This document shows, one piece after another, positions 12,801-27,800 of a stretch of DNA of 64,000 nucleotides. Source of the DNA: Aricia agestis (Eukaryota > Arthropoda > Insecta > Lepidoptera > Lycaenidae); contig NC_056408.1 in assembly GCF_905147365.1 (NCBI RefSeq), forward strand, positions 930,001-994,000, in the 5' to 3' direction. The notes beneath the pieces were generated by a model. It searched no databases. It worked only from the letters and a program-made list of their open reading frames with translations, and was not told the origin of the DNA. The translations under genes and the position numbers were made by a program. Numbering within the stretch: the first letter of the stretch is position 1; each line of letters begins with the position of its first letter.

Positions 12801-15800
12801 TGTCATTACTTTTGTTTTCGTTGGGTTCATGGATAGGCCTGCGATCTGACTTTCGTAGCTTAGTTGGTTTAGCATTGTTTGTAGTGTTTCAGGTGTTTCT
12901 GCGAATATTACTATGTCATCGGCAAACCTAAGGTGATTCAAATTTGACCCATTGATGTTTATACCCATTTGTGTTCCAGTCTAAATTTCTGAATATATTT
13001 TCTAATACTGCTGTAAAAAGTTTTGGGGATAGTGGATCACCCTGTCTTACTCCTTTCTGGATCTTAAATTCTTCACCCTTTCGTTCTAGTTGGATCGTAG
13101 CTGTGATCTATACTAATATTATAATTGCGAAAGTATCTCTGTCTGTCTGTCTGTCTCGCTTTCACGCCAAAACTACCGAACCGATTGTAATGAAATTTTG
13201 TATACAGATAGTCTAAAGCCTGAGAAAGGACATAGGCTACTTTTTTACTGGAAAAAAGGGTTGAAAGGGGGTGAAAATACGAAAATTTGCTCAAATTAAG
13301 TTAGTTCCAAAAATTCATACTAGATGGCGCCGTGCGTCCCTTACATCGCGCTAACGCTTGCCCAACATCTTTCTATAAGAGGTGATATCATCATACACTT
13401 AAGTTTCGATTTTTTTCGATTGTTATTTCTTTTTTACGTTATTTAATAAGCCAGTACATTATATTACATAGGGTGACGTAACCTTAAACCTATCAATGAT
13501 AAATAGTTTATGGATAAAGTTGTGTAATTGGGGGGCTAAAATATAAGCTTTAAAATTTGGCATAATATATAAAGTTTAATTTTAAAAAATTAAATATTAT
13601 GTGCACATTGCACAGCTGTATTGATTTAAGGGGTACCAGGGTATTTTTTATAAAAGCTTTTGACACCAATTTTGTTGACATCGCGCGCTATAAACTGAAG
13701 TCCACGCGGACGAAGTCGCATTCAACAGCTAGTATTTTTATATATTTCCTGGATAATTTGAATATATTTTCTTTCTAAGCCTTGATTTCGTAACGTTTTC
13801 CAAATGTAGTCGTGATTGAGTGAGTCAAAGGCCTTGTTGTAATCAACAAAGGCGATATAATACTTTTGGCTATATTCGTTTAGTTTTCTACGATTTGTTT
13901 TACGACATAAATATGATCGACGGTGGAGAAATCTGCACGGAATCCAGCTTGTTCTCGTGGTTGGTGTTCGTCTAGCTGTTTTGTAATTCGTCCAAGTATT
14001 ATTTTTGAAAAAATTTTATATAAATTGGACATTAGGCAAATCGGTTTGTAGTTATTTATTTCGCTTTTATCTCCTTTTTTGTATAGCAGAACTATTGTCG
14101 ATTTCGTACATTGGGTCGGTATTTGTTTGGTGGTCAATATTTCGTTGAAAATTTTTGTTAGGAATCTAGATGTCGCTGTTAGAGAACGCTACGGAACCCT
14201 AAAAAAGCATAAACCTTATTTTGCTGCTCTAGCCGTGACAATGACTGACAATTTTTTTAAAATTGTTATAAAGCTCCTACTATTTATTTTACAATTAAAG
14301 TCAATATTTTATCAGTATGTACTTGGAAAGCATAACTATAATTCATAAGTGCAGATTGGATGAGATAATGTAACAACTAGGGATTGCAATCCGGTGTCAT
14401 TTTTCCTTATTCTCATATTCCCATCAATCCTATATTGATGAAACTGAACTAAGAAGCGGAAATCATTCTATTTTTGTTTTGCCGAACTTCTAGGGCTCCA
14501 AAGAGCAGTAAGTATAGCCTGCAAGAGTGGAATGGCGAAGGTCGGTATCCTTAGCGATTCCAAATCGGCTCTCCAGGCTGTCACCCTTAGTTCCCCTCTT
14601 CCCCTGGCAGTGCAAACAAGGGCGTCCCTCCGAAAAGCTGCATCGCAGAGGCGGGAGGCTTTCCTGTTTTAGATTAAGGCGCACGCAGGGTTGAGAGGGT
14701 CCTGTTTCATTTGTCAAACATATCTTAAGAGTGGATACGATTGAGTAATGGGACAGAAAATATGAAGTGGGCGGGACGGCTGCAGCCCGAAGCTCTCTTT
14801 CCCAAGTGCTGCTGCTGCATACAAAATAGTAAAGAAAACAGACATCACACACTACACATCACACAGATTCTGACCAGCCACCGTGGATTCGCCTTCTACT
14901 TGAACAGTTTGTCGATGATTGTGGATCCATAGTGTTAAAATGTGTCCCCCCCCCCCCCCCTCTAACTTCTAAAGTAGGGGCATGATAAGTCTAAAGAAAA
15001 TATATAATCTACATTACTATAAAAACTACCAACGAAAATTGTAGTACCGTAGTTTTTTTATACGTCATAAATGGTAAACCTTAAATTAACTTTCATTAAA
15101 TCAACTGAAATATAAAAATAAATTAAAAAATAAAAACCTTTTAATTTCATAAAAATGAACCTTATTGCTGCTGCGAAACCCTTCATGGGTGAGTCCAACT
15201 CGCACTTGGCCGGTTTTAAGATAGTATGTTGACTTATTTGTGCCTCTCAGGCAGAATGCAAGACCCAATCTCTTCCAGTACTCTCTATCATAAATGAAGA
15301 CATGAGTGGATAAAGTGGCTAATTAACATTTAAAAAATCGGCATTTTGTTTGCATTAATGGAGGCTTTAGGACCGGGATAAATAATTTGAAATAAAAAAT
15401 GTGGATTCTATATCACTAACAAATCTATGGACAAAATTAGTCTGAAATAAAGTTTTATTTGTTTATTTAAAATTTTAAATGTATTTATTTATTTATTTAT
15501 GTGTAGCTAAATATCTAACTTGTCGCCACTGGTCATTGACCCCCTGTCAAAAACCTGCCACTTTCCATATAAACCGCCATTGACAATGAAATGTCAGATA
15601 TTGTCAACGGTGGTTTTATATGGAAAATGACAAGTTTTTGACAGGGAGTCGATGACCGCTAGCGACAAGTTAGCCCGAGTGGAGTATAGATGATAAAGTA
15701 GGTATTATAGTTACATATTTTGTTCAAATTATGAGGGAAATCTTGAGTAATTATTGCTCTTATGTTGTAAAATATTACTTACCTACTTAATCCACTCACA

Positions 15801-18800
15801 TCTTCAAATGTAAGTCTCATTAAGTGCCTGCTGTCATGCCCTGGCCACACTAACGTCAAACGCCGTTAATTATCGCGTTAATTCTAAAACATGTTATAGC
15901 ATTATCGCCTTTAATTAGTGGCATGTAAAGGCGATAATGCTATAACATGTTTAAGAATTAACGCGATAATTAACGGCGTTTCTCGTTAGTGTGGCCCGAA
16001 CATCAGAAATATCAAAGCACACTAGCCCCGCCTACACACCCCGCTATCCTCCAATCGTGATATAATGATTCCATGTATCGTGCCACCGAGTATTGTGCTT
16101 TGCTCTGCAGCTAATAGTGAACAATGTCGCGTAACAACGGCTCCAGCATTATAGCACGAAAGTAAAGTTTGTAAGCCCCAAAAATGTTTTTGATGATTAC
16201 TTAAAAATGAAATGTTTCCTTAAGCCATTATTTTATACAAAGTGTGTGATTGTAGTAGTGCAAGTTATTTAATGATAGTCTTACTATCTTACTTCTTACT
16301 AATATTATAAAGGCGAAAGTTTGTTTGGATGTATAGATGTATGGATGTGTGGATGTATGGATGTTTGTTACTCTTTCACGCAAAAACTACTGAACGGATT
16401 TTAATGAAACTTTACAATAATATAGCTTATACATCAGAATAACACATAGGCTACAATTTTAACCGACTTTCAAAATGGGGGAGGTGTTATGTTCGTTTTC
16501 TTATATTCAACGATTACTCCGCCGTTTGTTAACCGATTTTCAAAATTTTTCTTTTGGTATCATCCCAATTTGGTATTATATTCACAAAAGTGGTGATCTG
16601 ATGAAGGATCCATAAGAAATCGAGGGAACTCCTCAAAACTTATAGGGAACAAAACACACTTTTAGACTTTTTAGACAACAAAACTTTTAGATCGAGACTC
16701 GAGTTTGTCAAGCGATAATTAAAAAAAATCTATACCAATAAGAGTATTTTTGCTTGAACGCGTCAATCTCAGGAACTACAGGTCCGATTTAAAAACTTAT
16801 CTAAGTGTTAGATAGATCATTTATCGGGTAAGACTATAGGCTATATTATATTATCACGCTAAGACTAATACGACCGAAGAAACTCAGGAAAATGTGGGAA
16901 AAACGGGGGAAATATTTTTATGAGAAAATGTACGGTTTCTGTAAAATTCCTTATTTACGCGGGCGAAGCCGCGCGGGACATCTAGTAACTCAATAAGTGT
17001 AACAGATATTTGTTGAAAAGCCCAGAAAGATTCATAATTTCGAAAAATATAACTATCGAGTCAAAATAAATGAATCGTGTTTTTCGTTAGGCAAATATCA
17101 GGTAATTATAATAAACATACAATGATTAAATAAATCTCAATTTCATTTAAGTCAGTCGTCTTACTGGATCGTAATACTTATTAGAAAACACAGCAAGATT
17201 TGGCAGCCCGCTCTTAAGTTTGTCCCTCCCTGTAACCTCTTATCAGGGAGTAGGGACAGATGGTCCGTCTTTAAAAACTAAATAAGTAAACAATATAACT
17301 GCATAAATACAATATCCTTAAGTAATTTTTTTTTTCCAGAAAAGGTAGGTAGTGCCCTTGCGCTTTGCTTAGCCCGTTTTTGCGGGGGCACTAGTCACTA
17401 GTAATAGTCCATGCACCCAGATAACTACATAAATACACTCTCACTTTAATCTAAATTTTCAATAAAATGGATGGTATAGTATTATATGAATCTGGATCCC
17501 AAATCATAGTAGTTTATTACATTATACAAAATTATATTAAAATTCTTTCAACTCTCGAAATCCAAACTGGAATAGAGATATTTTAGTTATACAATTATTA
17601 CTCCCTACTCAGTATGATAATAAATAATAAAATAAAATAAAAGTAAAAAATAAAAAAAAAAAAAAAAAAGCCATTATTCCTTACAAATTTACAAATTTTT
17701 TAATTTGATAAAAATAAGTTAAGACAATTTAATGAAAATAAAACGAAGTGCTAAATTTTGATTTGGGACTAATCTGGAATACATAATCTCAAAACATGAT
17801 TAAATAGATGGTGGCGAACTGAGCCAGGGCCTCGCTGGCAAGCAAGCTCGAGTTAACTGCGAAGTTTACCGAACGATGCATGAGTTTCGGTTTCGGCTAT
17901 ATTTTGGTCGAAACCGAAACTAAGGCCGAAACTAGATATTTTGGCCGAAACTGGCCGAAACCGAAACCGAAAGTCCGGTCGGTCACTACTTTTAAGCAAG
18001 GTTTTCCTACAATTTTAAATAGAAACATAATTCTATACTTCAGAATTTAGAATTTATTTATTTCTTCTATTTTAAAAGAAAATGCCAAAAGGACATCAAT
18101 GTAATTGAAAATAACTAGCATAACTTAAAATGTTTTTGAAAACCATAAATCATACAATAATGTAACACTAAATCAAAGATATAAGTTTCCATTAATTTGT
18201 AGGAATATTCTTAGCTGCATAAATCCGAAATAAAATTTATTAGACACTTAAATGTAAATATACATACTTGTAATATAATAAATTATTAGTATTGCAAGTG
18301 CGAAGACACGACAATAAACATCAACTATTTTCTTCTATTTACGGAATTGGGACGAATTATTATAATATTAATAAAGTTAAGTTTATTTTAATGTTATAAA
18401 AAGCGCGCGGACCCCATAGTCCATACACATTAGCACTGCACCAACACAATCATGCTCAGTTTATCTAATACATAGTTTTATAATCTAGGAGTAGAGCTAA
18501 GCAAGGGGTTGGTTATTTAACCTGGAGAAATTTCGTATAAAAGATTTGGCTAAATATGTACTTCTTGTTTCTCTTTCTTTGTTGGGTGCTGTATTTCTTT
18601 ACCCTCTTTGTTTATGAGAGATGTTTAGATTAAGAATTAATTAATTTTGATCAAAGTGTTCTGTAATAGATACTATAGAGTATACGTATAGTAGTGTCAT
18701 CCCTTTTTTCTTAGATTAATTTGAAAGGGTACTACGATGTTGCCACTTTTTAATTTCTTCACTTTTTTGACAGACTTAGCCTGACGACTTTAGACATTTG

Positions 18801-21800
18801 ATTTTTCTATTTCAATTAAAAGATATATCTCTAAAACTCGTCAATCTGTTTAGATCTTAGATGTCAAGGAAAAATGCACACATACTGAAATGAGAGTAGT
18901 TTTGGTCCTGGCGTAGTGTGGTAAAATTATTAAAATTCATCAAGCGTCCAAAAAAAACAACCTTCCCGGCGCAGTCGGGTAAATATTTATTAGTTGTATC
19001 ATCGTATCGGGATCGCCTATGTCGGGCAGTGCACGCATTCTCGGTCGGGAATGGGGCCACGACTGCCGAACAATTTTTAAATCCGCACGCCGTTCAAAAT
19101 ATGTACTACTAATATTAGAATGTATAGCGCCGCGTGGTAGGAAGCTTCGCGCTATAAGCATCCGATCATAACATACACGGCACGTTGCACAATGATCATT
19201 TAATTTAAGTAAATAAATAAACGAGTAAGTATTCTAAAAAAAAGTTTCAAAAATATATTTTTTTGAAACTTTTTTTTAGAATATATATATATCTTCATAT
19301 ATTGCATAGTATTTTGATGGAAAACTACTTTTGCAGACATCATTTCAAATATTTTTTGTACTTACTTGTTTTATGACGAAGTATAAAAGTAGGGGTTAAA
19401 TTAGGGAACCCATATTTTTTTAATTTTTTAAAATGTGGTCATTTTCATTTATAAAACTTAGTTTTTAATTCTGATCATTCTAAAATGACTTAAGCGCCAA
19501 ATGACGTCATTGGTACGGTTGAACAACAAAATACCTTTGCACGTCATATCTGATTTCTTAAAAAAACTGTCAGTACTGTCACTGACTTTGTGGTACTTTA
19601 CTTTGAGGTTATTGAATTTGTTATTGTGTTTAGATCTGCATTATTTTCGTTCCTACAAGCAAAGGTGTGTATCGTATCGTATTCTGCCGTATTAATGACG
19701 TCACAAATGGATTTTTCGTTTTAATTTTTTTTCTCGGAAATTAATGATAAAAAAAACTAATTTTTTTTTAGGACTTCGGAAATAAAAACAATTGCAGAAA
19801 TCCAGAAAATCATCGATTCGTTGTCCCCTGATTCCTTCTCTAAAACTTAACCGATTTAAGTACTTTTTTCACTAAAGATTAAAGAAAGGCTTAAGCTGTG
19901 TTCCTATGTCTTGCTTTTTTTGTATGATCTAGCCAAATCTGTTTTCTGGACGTTTGAACACAGCGGATAATCTGGCCATTTTTTTGGGTTTTTGAACGTT
20001 CATATCTTATTTAATAATTAAATCATGAAAAAAATGAAAACATAGGGACATTGTATTAGTGGCCGTAGATATTCAGGAAAAAAATTATAACTCTACTAGC
20101 ATTATCCAGGGAGGAAACAGGGGGCAACGTTTGTATGAAAAAAAGGGCAGTGTGGACTCCTCTTAACAAAAGAGCTAATTGATATTTTGTTCAATACACC
20201 TGCTTTTTAATAGGTGTTTAAATATTTAGTTATATCAAATTACAATATAAATCCTTGTAAACAATTTCATGAACGAAAACATCTATAAAATGTATTACGC
20301 TCGTCAGTGACGTCACACTTGTTTACTATGATGCACTATTGTCTATTAGTAATATCATATTTTATGGTTACTTAGACCTTTAAAAATTGAATTTTTAGGG
20401 TTCCGTAGCCAAATGGCAAAAACGGAACCCTTATAGATTCGTCATGTCTGTCTGTCTGTCTGTCACAGCCACTTTTCTCCGAAACTATAAGAGCTATACT
20501 ATTGAAACTTGGTAAGTAGATGTAGTCTGTGAACCGCATTAAGATTTTGATACAAAAATGGAAAAATTATTAAAAATTTTAGGGGTCCCCGTAGGTACAA
20601 CTGAAACAATTTTTTTTTCCATCTAACCTATGCGTGTGGGGTATCTATGAATAGGTTTTCAAAAATCATATTGAGGTTTCTAAAATCTTTTTTTTTAACC
20701 TGAATAGTTTGCGAGAGAGACTCTTCCAAAGTGGGAGAGCCATCCTTCGGCACGAATGGGCCGGCTCGACCGGAGAAATACCACGGCCTCACAGAAAACC
20801 GGCGTGAAACAGCGCTTGCGCTGTGTTTCGCTGAGTGAGTGAGTTTACCGGAGGCCCAAGCCCCTACCCCCCTAGAAATGCCGCAGTTGAAAAACAATTT
20901 GTTACCCCAGGAGGGTACCAACTGCGTTGGAGAATCCCTCTCTGGACGTCCATGCTCAGGAACTCCTGGAACTGAACGTGGACGTCCAGGCTGCCCCTCG
21001 TATTCTGGGGAGGGCAAAACTGCGCTCCAATATGCTTGGGGCAAGAGCAAACACACAAAGGCACCCCCCTCGATATTAAACATGGACTTTTGTAATATCA
21101 GGGGATTACACTCCAACCTTAATGTCGTCCATTACCACCTTGAGACGGCAAAGCCGGCTTTGCTCTTTTTAACCGAGACGCAGATATCATCTCCGAGTGA
21201 CACATCATACCTTTCCCACCCAGGGTATCACCAGGGTCCCAAGACAGTTTAGCATGTCCCTCGAGCTCCCTGAGATCATATCAATTTACATATTTTCGTG
21301 GTTGGATACCGCTGTCGATCCTGGCGACACAGGAGATACAGTGGTGGGCCAAAGCCCGATTAAAAAAATTTCAATGTTAGAATAATCGGCCAAGTGCGAG
21401 TCGGACTCGCGCACGCGGTATAGAGTGAAAATAGACAAAAAATTGTGTTTTTTGTATGGGAGCCCCCCTTAAATATTTATTTTAATTTTATTATTAATTA
21501 TTAAAATTATTAAAGTACAAATATAAGGTTTTTGTGAAAATTTCAAGTGCCTCACTATTACCATTATTGATTACGAACAAAAAAGGCCAAAAAATCACGT
21601 TTCTTGTATGGGACTATCCCCTTAAATATTAACTTTATTTTTAGTATTTGTTCGTATAGCGGCAACAGATATACTATTATATATACAAGATGTTAGTGTA
21701 AACACCGTTATCCTTGAAACCATCAAATGAGCCCGTCAAAATGAACAACTTTTTCTATGAGAACAATGCTGGGAACTCAAAAAAATCCGTCTTCATACCC

Positions 21801-24800
21801 ATACAAATTGCCGATCTGGGCATCCGTATGGGTATGACGACGGAATTTTTTTTGAGTTCCCAGCATTGGCAGCTGGCTGCCATCCGCAATGAATGCCACT
21901 TAAAAAAAGGTTGGTAGCCCCTACTTTTTTTCAATTCGCAGAATATTCAGAAATGAAGCCTATAGGCTTGTTATACGTGAAAAATTAACATGGTTTTATT
22001 CAGAGTAGAACCTTCTAACGTGTAATTTGAGGGAGATACAATCGTTTTCTAAATGACATGACGTCATACGCCACACGTTAAAAAAATATATGACACGGCT
22101 GCCGTGTCAGCCGCACTGAATCGTTTACGAAGACAACTAAGAGAATATTGTGTTTGTTTCAGATGATAAGGGGAGAGTTTTTAGTAATAGAGTATACAGA
22201 ATGGGACAACTGCTACACAGAGATCGTGCCCAAGGACCGACTCAGGGTGAAGACCACTAAGACACCTATTGACAAGAACACCTTTCATAAATTTGAGATC
22301 AAAGTTCCCGAAGACCTGAAGGACTAGTAAGTACTAGTTAGATTTTTCGCAGATGGCACATTGTGGATACTTGTACCAGGAATATCCGTGAAAGAAATTG
22401 TGATTTGTGACGCTGTCTGTTGTTTCCTAATAAATAGAAAAAGCCTAATCTTATACGATTATATACAACTAAATAACTCGCTACTCCGTTTCGCCAAATT
22501 TCATTTGTCAACCGGGAACCGTACATCCCGAAAAAAAGTATCCTTAGTCCTTTCCCAGCCCCTTTAGCACGGCTACAGTAGAAATGCGAAAGAATAGAAA
22601 CACTGTAGAGATAAACTAAAGGTGCCGTTCCGATCTTTACCGCGGTTAGAGTAGTCTAGGTTAGAGTCTATATGCTATGTCATAAAGTGGATTTTATTTA
22701 AATTTTTGTCGGCCGCGGTTAGCCGCGGTAAAGATCGGAATAGTACCTTTAGTTTATCTCCACAGTGTTTCCACGTTTTTGCATTTCTACTGTGGATGTG
22801 CTAAAGGGGCAGGACTTAAAAGAATCTCGATACCAAATTTCATCAAAATCCAGCGGTTTAGCATGAAGAGGTAACAGACAGACATATAGATACTAGTTTT
22901 TTTGAAGGATCGTGTCGTATCGGGGCTTATAAATTGAGCGTGTGATGTTGCAGCGTGCATGAGATCCATGCGGCGAAGGTTGAGAACGCGCACAAGGAGT
23001 TCCAGCGGGCGATCGGCGCGGCCGCGGTGTGGTACGTGCCCGAGCGCGGCGCCCTCGCCATCATCTCCCGGTGCGAGACCAGCCAGAAGCGTGCGCAGAT
23101 GCTGCACGAGATGCACTTCCGGTGAGCATGTTATTCTACTAAGGGCGGATTCGATCAAACTGGAATAAAATTTTACTCGAGTATAACTGTTTTTTAATCT
23201 AAGTGTAAGCTGGTTTTGCGTTTGACCAACTTCTAATCCAAGAGTTAAAGTAATTACCCGGCAGTAAATATTTACACGGGCGATTTTGATGGAGTAAATC
23301 TTAAACTGAGAATAGTTGCACAACAGGGTGTCCACTGTCACGGTCATTAATTTATTTCATACTCTTCCAGTAACTTGGAGAAATGCAAACAAAGATATCC
23401 TAGAGTAAATCAAAGGAGTAAAATTATTATTCTCATGATAGTTACACTCATGTAACTTCAAGTTTGGTTGAATATGGCCAAGTGTAGGTGTTGAATTAAT
23501 AGGGAGTCTACCCTATTAATTCTTGTACTCATGTAATATACATGGTATGCTGTAGATTTATCTTTGAGTCTCAATGACACAAAATTACACCCAGACATGA
23601 GTAAATCTTCATATCGTAAAGTCTTAATAACAGGAAAAAGTGGCAATAAATAAATCCTAATTATAAACAATTCAATCTGGTCTTTATGACGACACCATTT
23701 TTGTCTTACAATTAACATTATTTGGCTTACAATTAACATTTCGTTTTCTCAAATATCCTCAGTCTCATTCTTCAAATTAATTTTTTGCACTTTACTGGGA
23801 TTTCAGTTTCACAGTCAAAATTGGAATTTCATTTGTACGGCTAGCCGACTCACTAATCATACAAATTGGTGCATACATTAACAGAAGTTTCAGGGCCCTC
23901 GACATGAGACATTTGTTGTGATGGTAGTATGAAGCTTCATACAAAAATATTATTATTGTGTGTATATCATGGCATTTTGAAGTACCATTTGTCATGTTTT
24001 CTCACATTCTATTTCAGGAATCTAGGCCAAAAGTTATTACTTCTTAAAAAAACTGAGGAAGCGGCGAAACAATTGGAGTCTACGAAAATTCACAGTCAAG
24101 GCGGGTGAGTAGCAACAAAAACTTATTTACCTACTAGACGGCACCCGCTACTCCGTTGCGACTAAATTAGTTTACCGCGCGGAAACCGTGCATTCGAAAT
24201 CGGTTCAGTAAACTAGGCACCCAGTAGTACAGAGCGACGTTCAGAAAACATTTGAAAAAAAATATTCTGAATAAAAAATGTTGAGTAAGTTTTTTTATGC
24301 TAAAGTGTTGTTTGTTCACACTAGATACACGGACGAGTTCAGCGTGCGCGAGGACCTGATGGGTCTGGCTATCGGCACGCACGGCGCCAACATCCAGCAG
24401 GCGCGGAAGGTCAGCGGCATCACCAACATCGAGCTCGAGGAGATGTCCTGCACCTTCAAGATCTACGGAGAGGTATATATCCTCTATAGGGTTTCATTCT
24501 ACGGAAAATTAGACAAAGTGACAAATTGACAAAGGATTTCCTTTGTCACTTCATTTCATCTGTCACTTTGTGCCTACAATTTGTCAATATTTATATTCTT
24601 CTTAGGGAATGTTATTATTCGACAAATTTACTATTCGAATAATTCGAATATTTTACAAAAGTTTTCGAATAATTCGAATAATCCAAAATTTTTGAAAAAT
24701 GCTGAAAACTCTGAACAAAAGTAACAAAAAACTTCGTACAACCATGTACAACCTATTTTGGTAATTCTACGAAGTAAGCAATTCTAATTTTTACTTTTAT

Positions 24801-27800
24801 CAACATAAATCTTTGTAAATGACATATTTAATTTTTATCATTAAACACTTGAAAAATGTATATTTTAAGGTTACAGCTGGGCAATAAAAGAAAGGCTGTA
24901 AAGTGTAAACCGTTTTTTTTATGAAATAAGGGGGCAAACGAGCAAAAGGGGTCACCTGATGGTAAGCAACTTCCGTCGCCCATGGACACTCGCAGAATCA
25001 GAAGAGCTGCAGGTGCGTTGCCGGCCTTTTAAGAGGGAATAGAGAAGGGTAGGGATGGGAAGGGAAGGGAATAGGGGAGGGTAGGGAAGAAAATAGGGTA
25101 GGGGATTGGGCCTCCGTTAAACTCACTCACACTCACGAAATACAGCGCAAGCGCTGTTTCACGCCGGTTTTCTGTGAGAACGTGGTATTTCTCCGGTCGA
25201 GCCGGCCCATTCGTGCCGAAACATGGCTCTCCCACGTATTACTATTATTATTAGTAACCATTTTCGATCGTAGCACCTTTTACTTTTCTCATGTGATTAT
25301 GCTTGAAAGAAGTCAATGGATACAGATCGTGAGCGACCATTACTGACGATACTGAAATCCATGACTGAAAGGAGTTTATAAGATCTTCATTTTCATGTCT
25401 TTAGTCAAAATTGTCATTTTGCCTAAAAACATGCAAATGAATTTATTAGACGTTTCTAAAATGCATATGAAATATTATCCACGTTGTCTCCAGATTCTAT
25501 CCATTCTTCTTCCATGCTGAAACTATCTTTCCTCTTATTTTTATTTTTCATATTTTTTTCCTATTAAATTTATTTTCAGTCTTTAGTCTCCATGCTTCTC
25601 TTGCCTCTTCTTTTTTCTTCTTTCGTTTCTCAGCTCTCCTTTTACTGCTAAAAAACTAAAGCAATCGATTTTTAGATCAGTACAAGGTCTAATATGTCCA
25701 TTTTTAGGTACAGTAGTTCTAATTTGTAAGTTTGTTATTATAATTTGTTAATTATATTTTCAGAGAATAGTAGTGATATTTGCAGTAGAATAACTTTAGT
25801 ATGTATTGCAAAACTAAAAGATGAGATCCATGTCATCTATTAGGTTTTTTACATTTTCAAAGAACTAATAGTAGACATCCTTTATATTGTTAGGGAAAAT
25901 GGAAAAAAATTATAAATAAACATTAATTAGTGTATACAACATGACCATGAATCCAATGAAATCAATAGTAATTACGAAAAATCAAATAAATGTATTCAAA
26001 ACTTACGTGCAAAATTTCGCCTTCCTTAACCTATATGTTAAGAAATTGCCGAGCGCGTGTTGACGCGGTCACATTTTTTACAAAAACTGATCCCATTTTA
26101 AAATTTTGTTCCCGAAGGCGTCCCATATATATTTTTTTCACATCAACAGATAGCTTGAGAAGCTTATAAAATTTATAGAGTTGAGAAAAAATTAGAGTAA
26201 TTCTTATTTTTATGGTATTTTTATTGTAAGTGTCATCTATTAGTTCCAAGTCTACTATTAGTGCTTTTACCTTACTATCAGAGAAGTTGATTCCGGCAGA
26301 CAATGGCAATTTCTTCGATGGTACTTACCTGTAATTATCTATTTTTTTTGGACTGTATACTGTATAGTGTACTAGATGTTCCGCGCGGCTTCGCTGAAGT
26401 TCACGGAAGCCGTACATTTTTCCGCAAAAAATAGCCTATGTCCCTTCACCTGGTCTATTCTTCATGTGTTCCAAATAACATAAAAATTGCTCCAGTAGTT
26501 TTAAAGATAATAAGCAATTTCAAATAATTTTCCCCGTTTTTTCAAAATTTTTCTCTATTTCTTCGCTCCTATTAGTCTTAGGGTGATAAATATAGCATAT
26601 AGCCTTCCTCGATAAATGGCTATCTAACATGGACAGAATTTTTCTAATTGGACCAATATTTTCTGAGATAAGCGTGTTCAAACAAACTCTTCCGCTTTCC
26701 GCTTTATATTATTAATATAGATATCACGGTGTACAGAACTTACAGCAAGTTTCAGGTAGAGAAAACGAAAGTTGAAAATTGTTATCAACAGCTTTTTCAA
26801 AGTAGCATTTACAAATGTTTCAAGCTATAACACTATCAAGCATAAGCAGTACTTAAACGTTTGAGTTGTCACAGTCGGCGGAGGCGGTACGGGAGGCGCG
26901 GTCGATGCTGGAGTACGCGGAGGAGTCCATCAAGGTGCCGCGCGCGCTCGTCGGCAAGGTCATCGGCAAGAACGGCAAGGTCATCCAAGAGATCGTGGAC
27001 AAGGTAGGCAACCTCTCTTTGACACATGACCTTTTTTTTCACTTAGCATTTAAAATTGTTTGTTCTGTTTGTTCTTTTTTAGGGTTCCGTACCCAAAGGG
27101 TAAAAACGACCTACCCTATTACTAAGACATAGATGTCTGTCCGTCTGTCTGTCTGTATGTCTGTATGTCTCCAGGCTGTAACTCAAGAACAGTAATAGCT
27201 AGAGAGTTAAAATTTTCACAGATTGTGTATATCTGTTGCCGTTATAACAACAAATACTAAAAACAAAATAAAATTAATATTTAAGGGGGGCTCCCATACA
27301 TCAAACGTGATTTTTTTGGCCTTTTTTGCTCGATATCAACAATAGCAACAGGTATGTACGTGAATTTTTCACACAATCCTTAGTTTTATGTGTGCTTTAA
27401 TATTTAATAGTAATATTAAATAAAAAATTAAGAGGTGCTCCCATACAAAAAACATAACTTTTGGCCTAATTTTGCTCTATAATGGTACGGAACCCTTCGT
27501 GCGCGAGTCCGACTCGCACTTGGACGATTATTTTTATCTTTATTTTTGACTTTTGTAATATTGCTTCTTGTAATAATTTTGCACACCATTGACGAGGCAG
27601 AAAGTCTGATCCATGTAATCCCAATAGTATTGTAACACCTATGAAAACCACATTTCATGCAATAAATATTATTCTACTAGCTTTTGCCCGCGGCTTCGCT
27701 CGCGTTAAGAAGTATTATTATTAATTAGGTATTAAAGTCTCAGTCCGATTGGTTTAAAATTGTCAAAGTTCCAACTTCCATCCACTATTTTATCCCCTCG

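Larger units (their letters stand above)
11252..15216. repeat. Composite ~4 kb fold-back element in Fmr1 intron 3
   Basis: The left end reads AACCGGCCAAGTGCAAGTTG and the right end is its near complement, CAACTCGCACTTGGCCGGTT with the same flanking GACTCACCCATGAAGGG block. Inner arms also match in inverted order: a (G)n run next to CTTTAGAAGTTAG at 11700-11728, and (C)n next to CTAACTTCTAAAG at 14946-14978. The arms enclose a Helitron, an RTE-like LINE split by another Helitron, and a LINE RNase H fragment. Confidence 0.65.
16986..20394. other. Fmr1 intron 3, no gene recognised
   Basis: About 3.4 kb of AT-rich intron. It holds a CCGAAAC-rich tandem tract (17895-17975), a poly(A) run near 17650 and a 52-bp palindrome (19231-19282). 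Short reading frames near 18860-19160 overlap each other in opposite frames and carry no domain. Confidence 0.5.

Noticed and set aside
12193..12931. Plus-strand frames of 86-106 codons
   Set aside because: Complement of the minus-strand reverse transcriptase.
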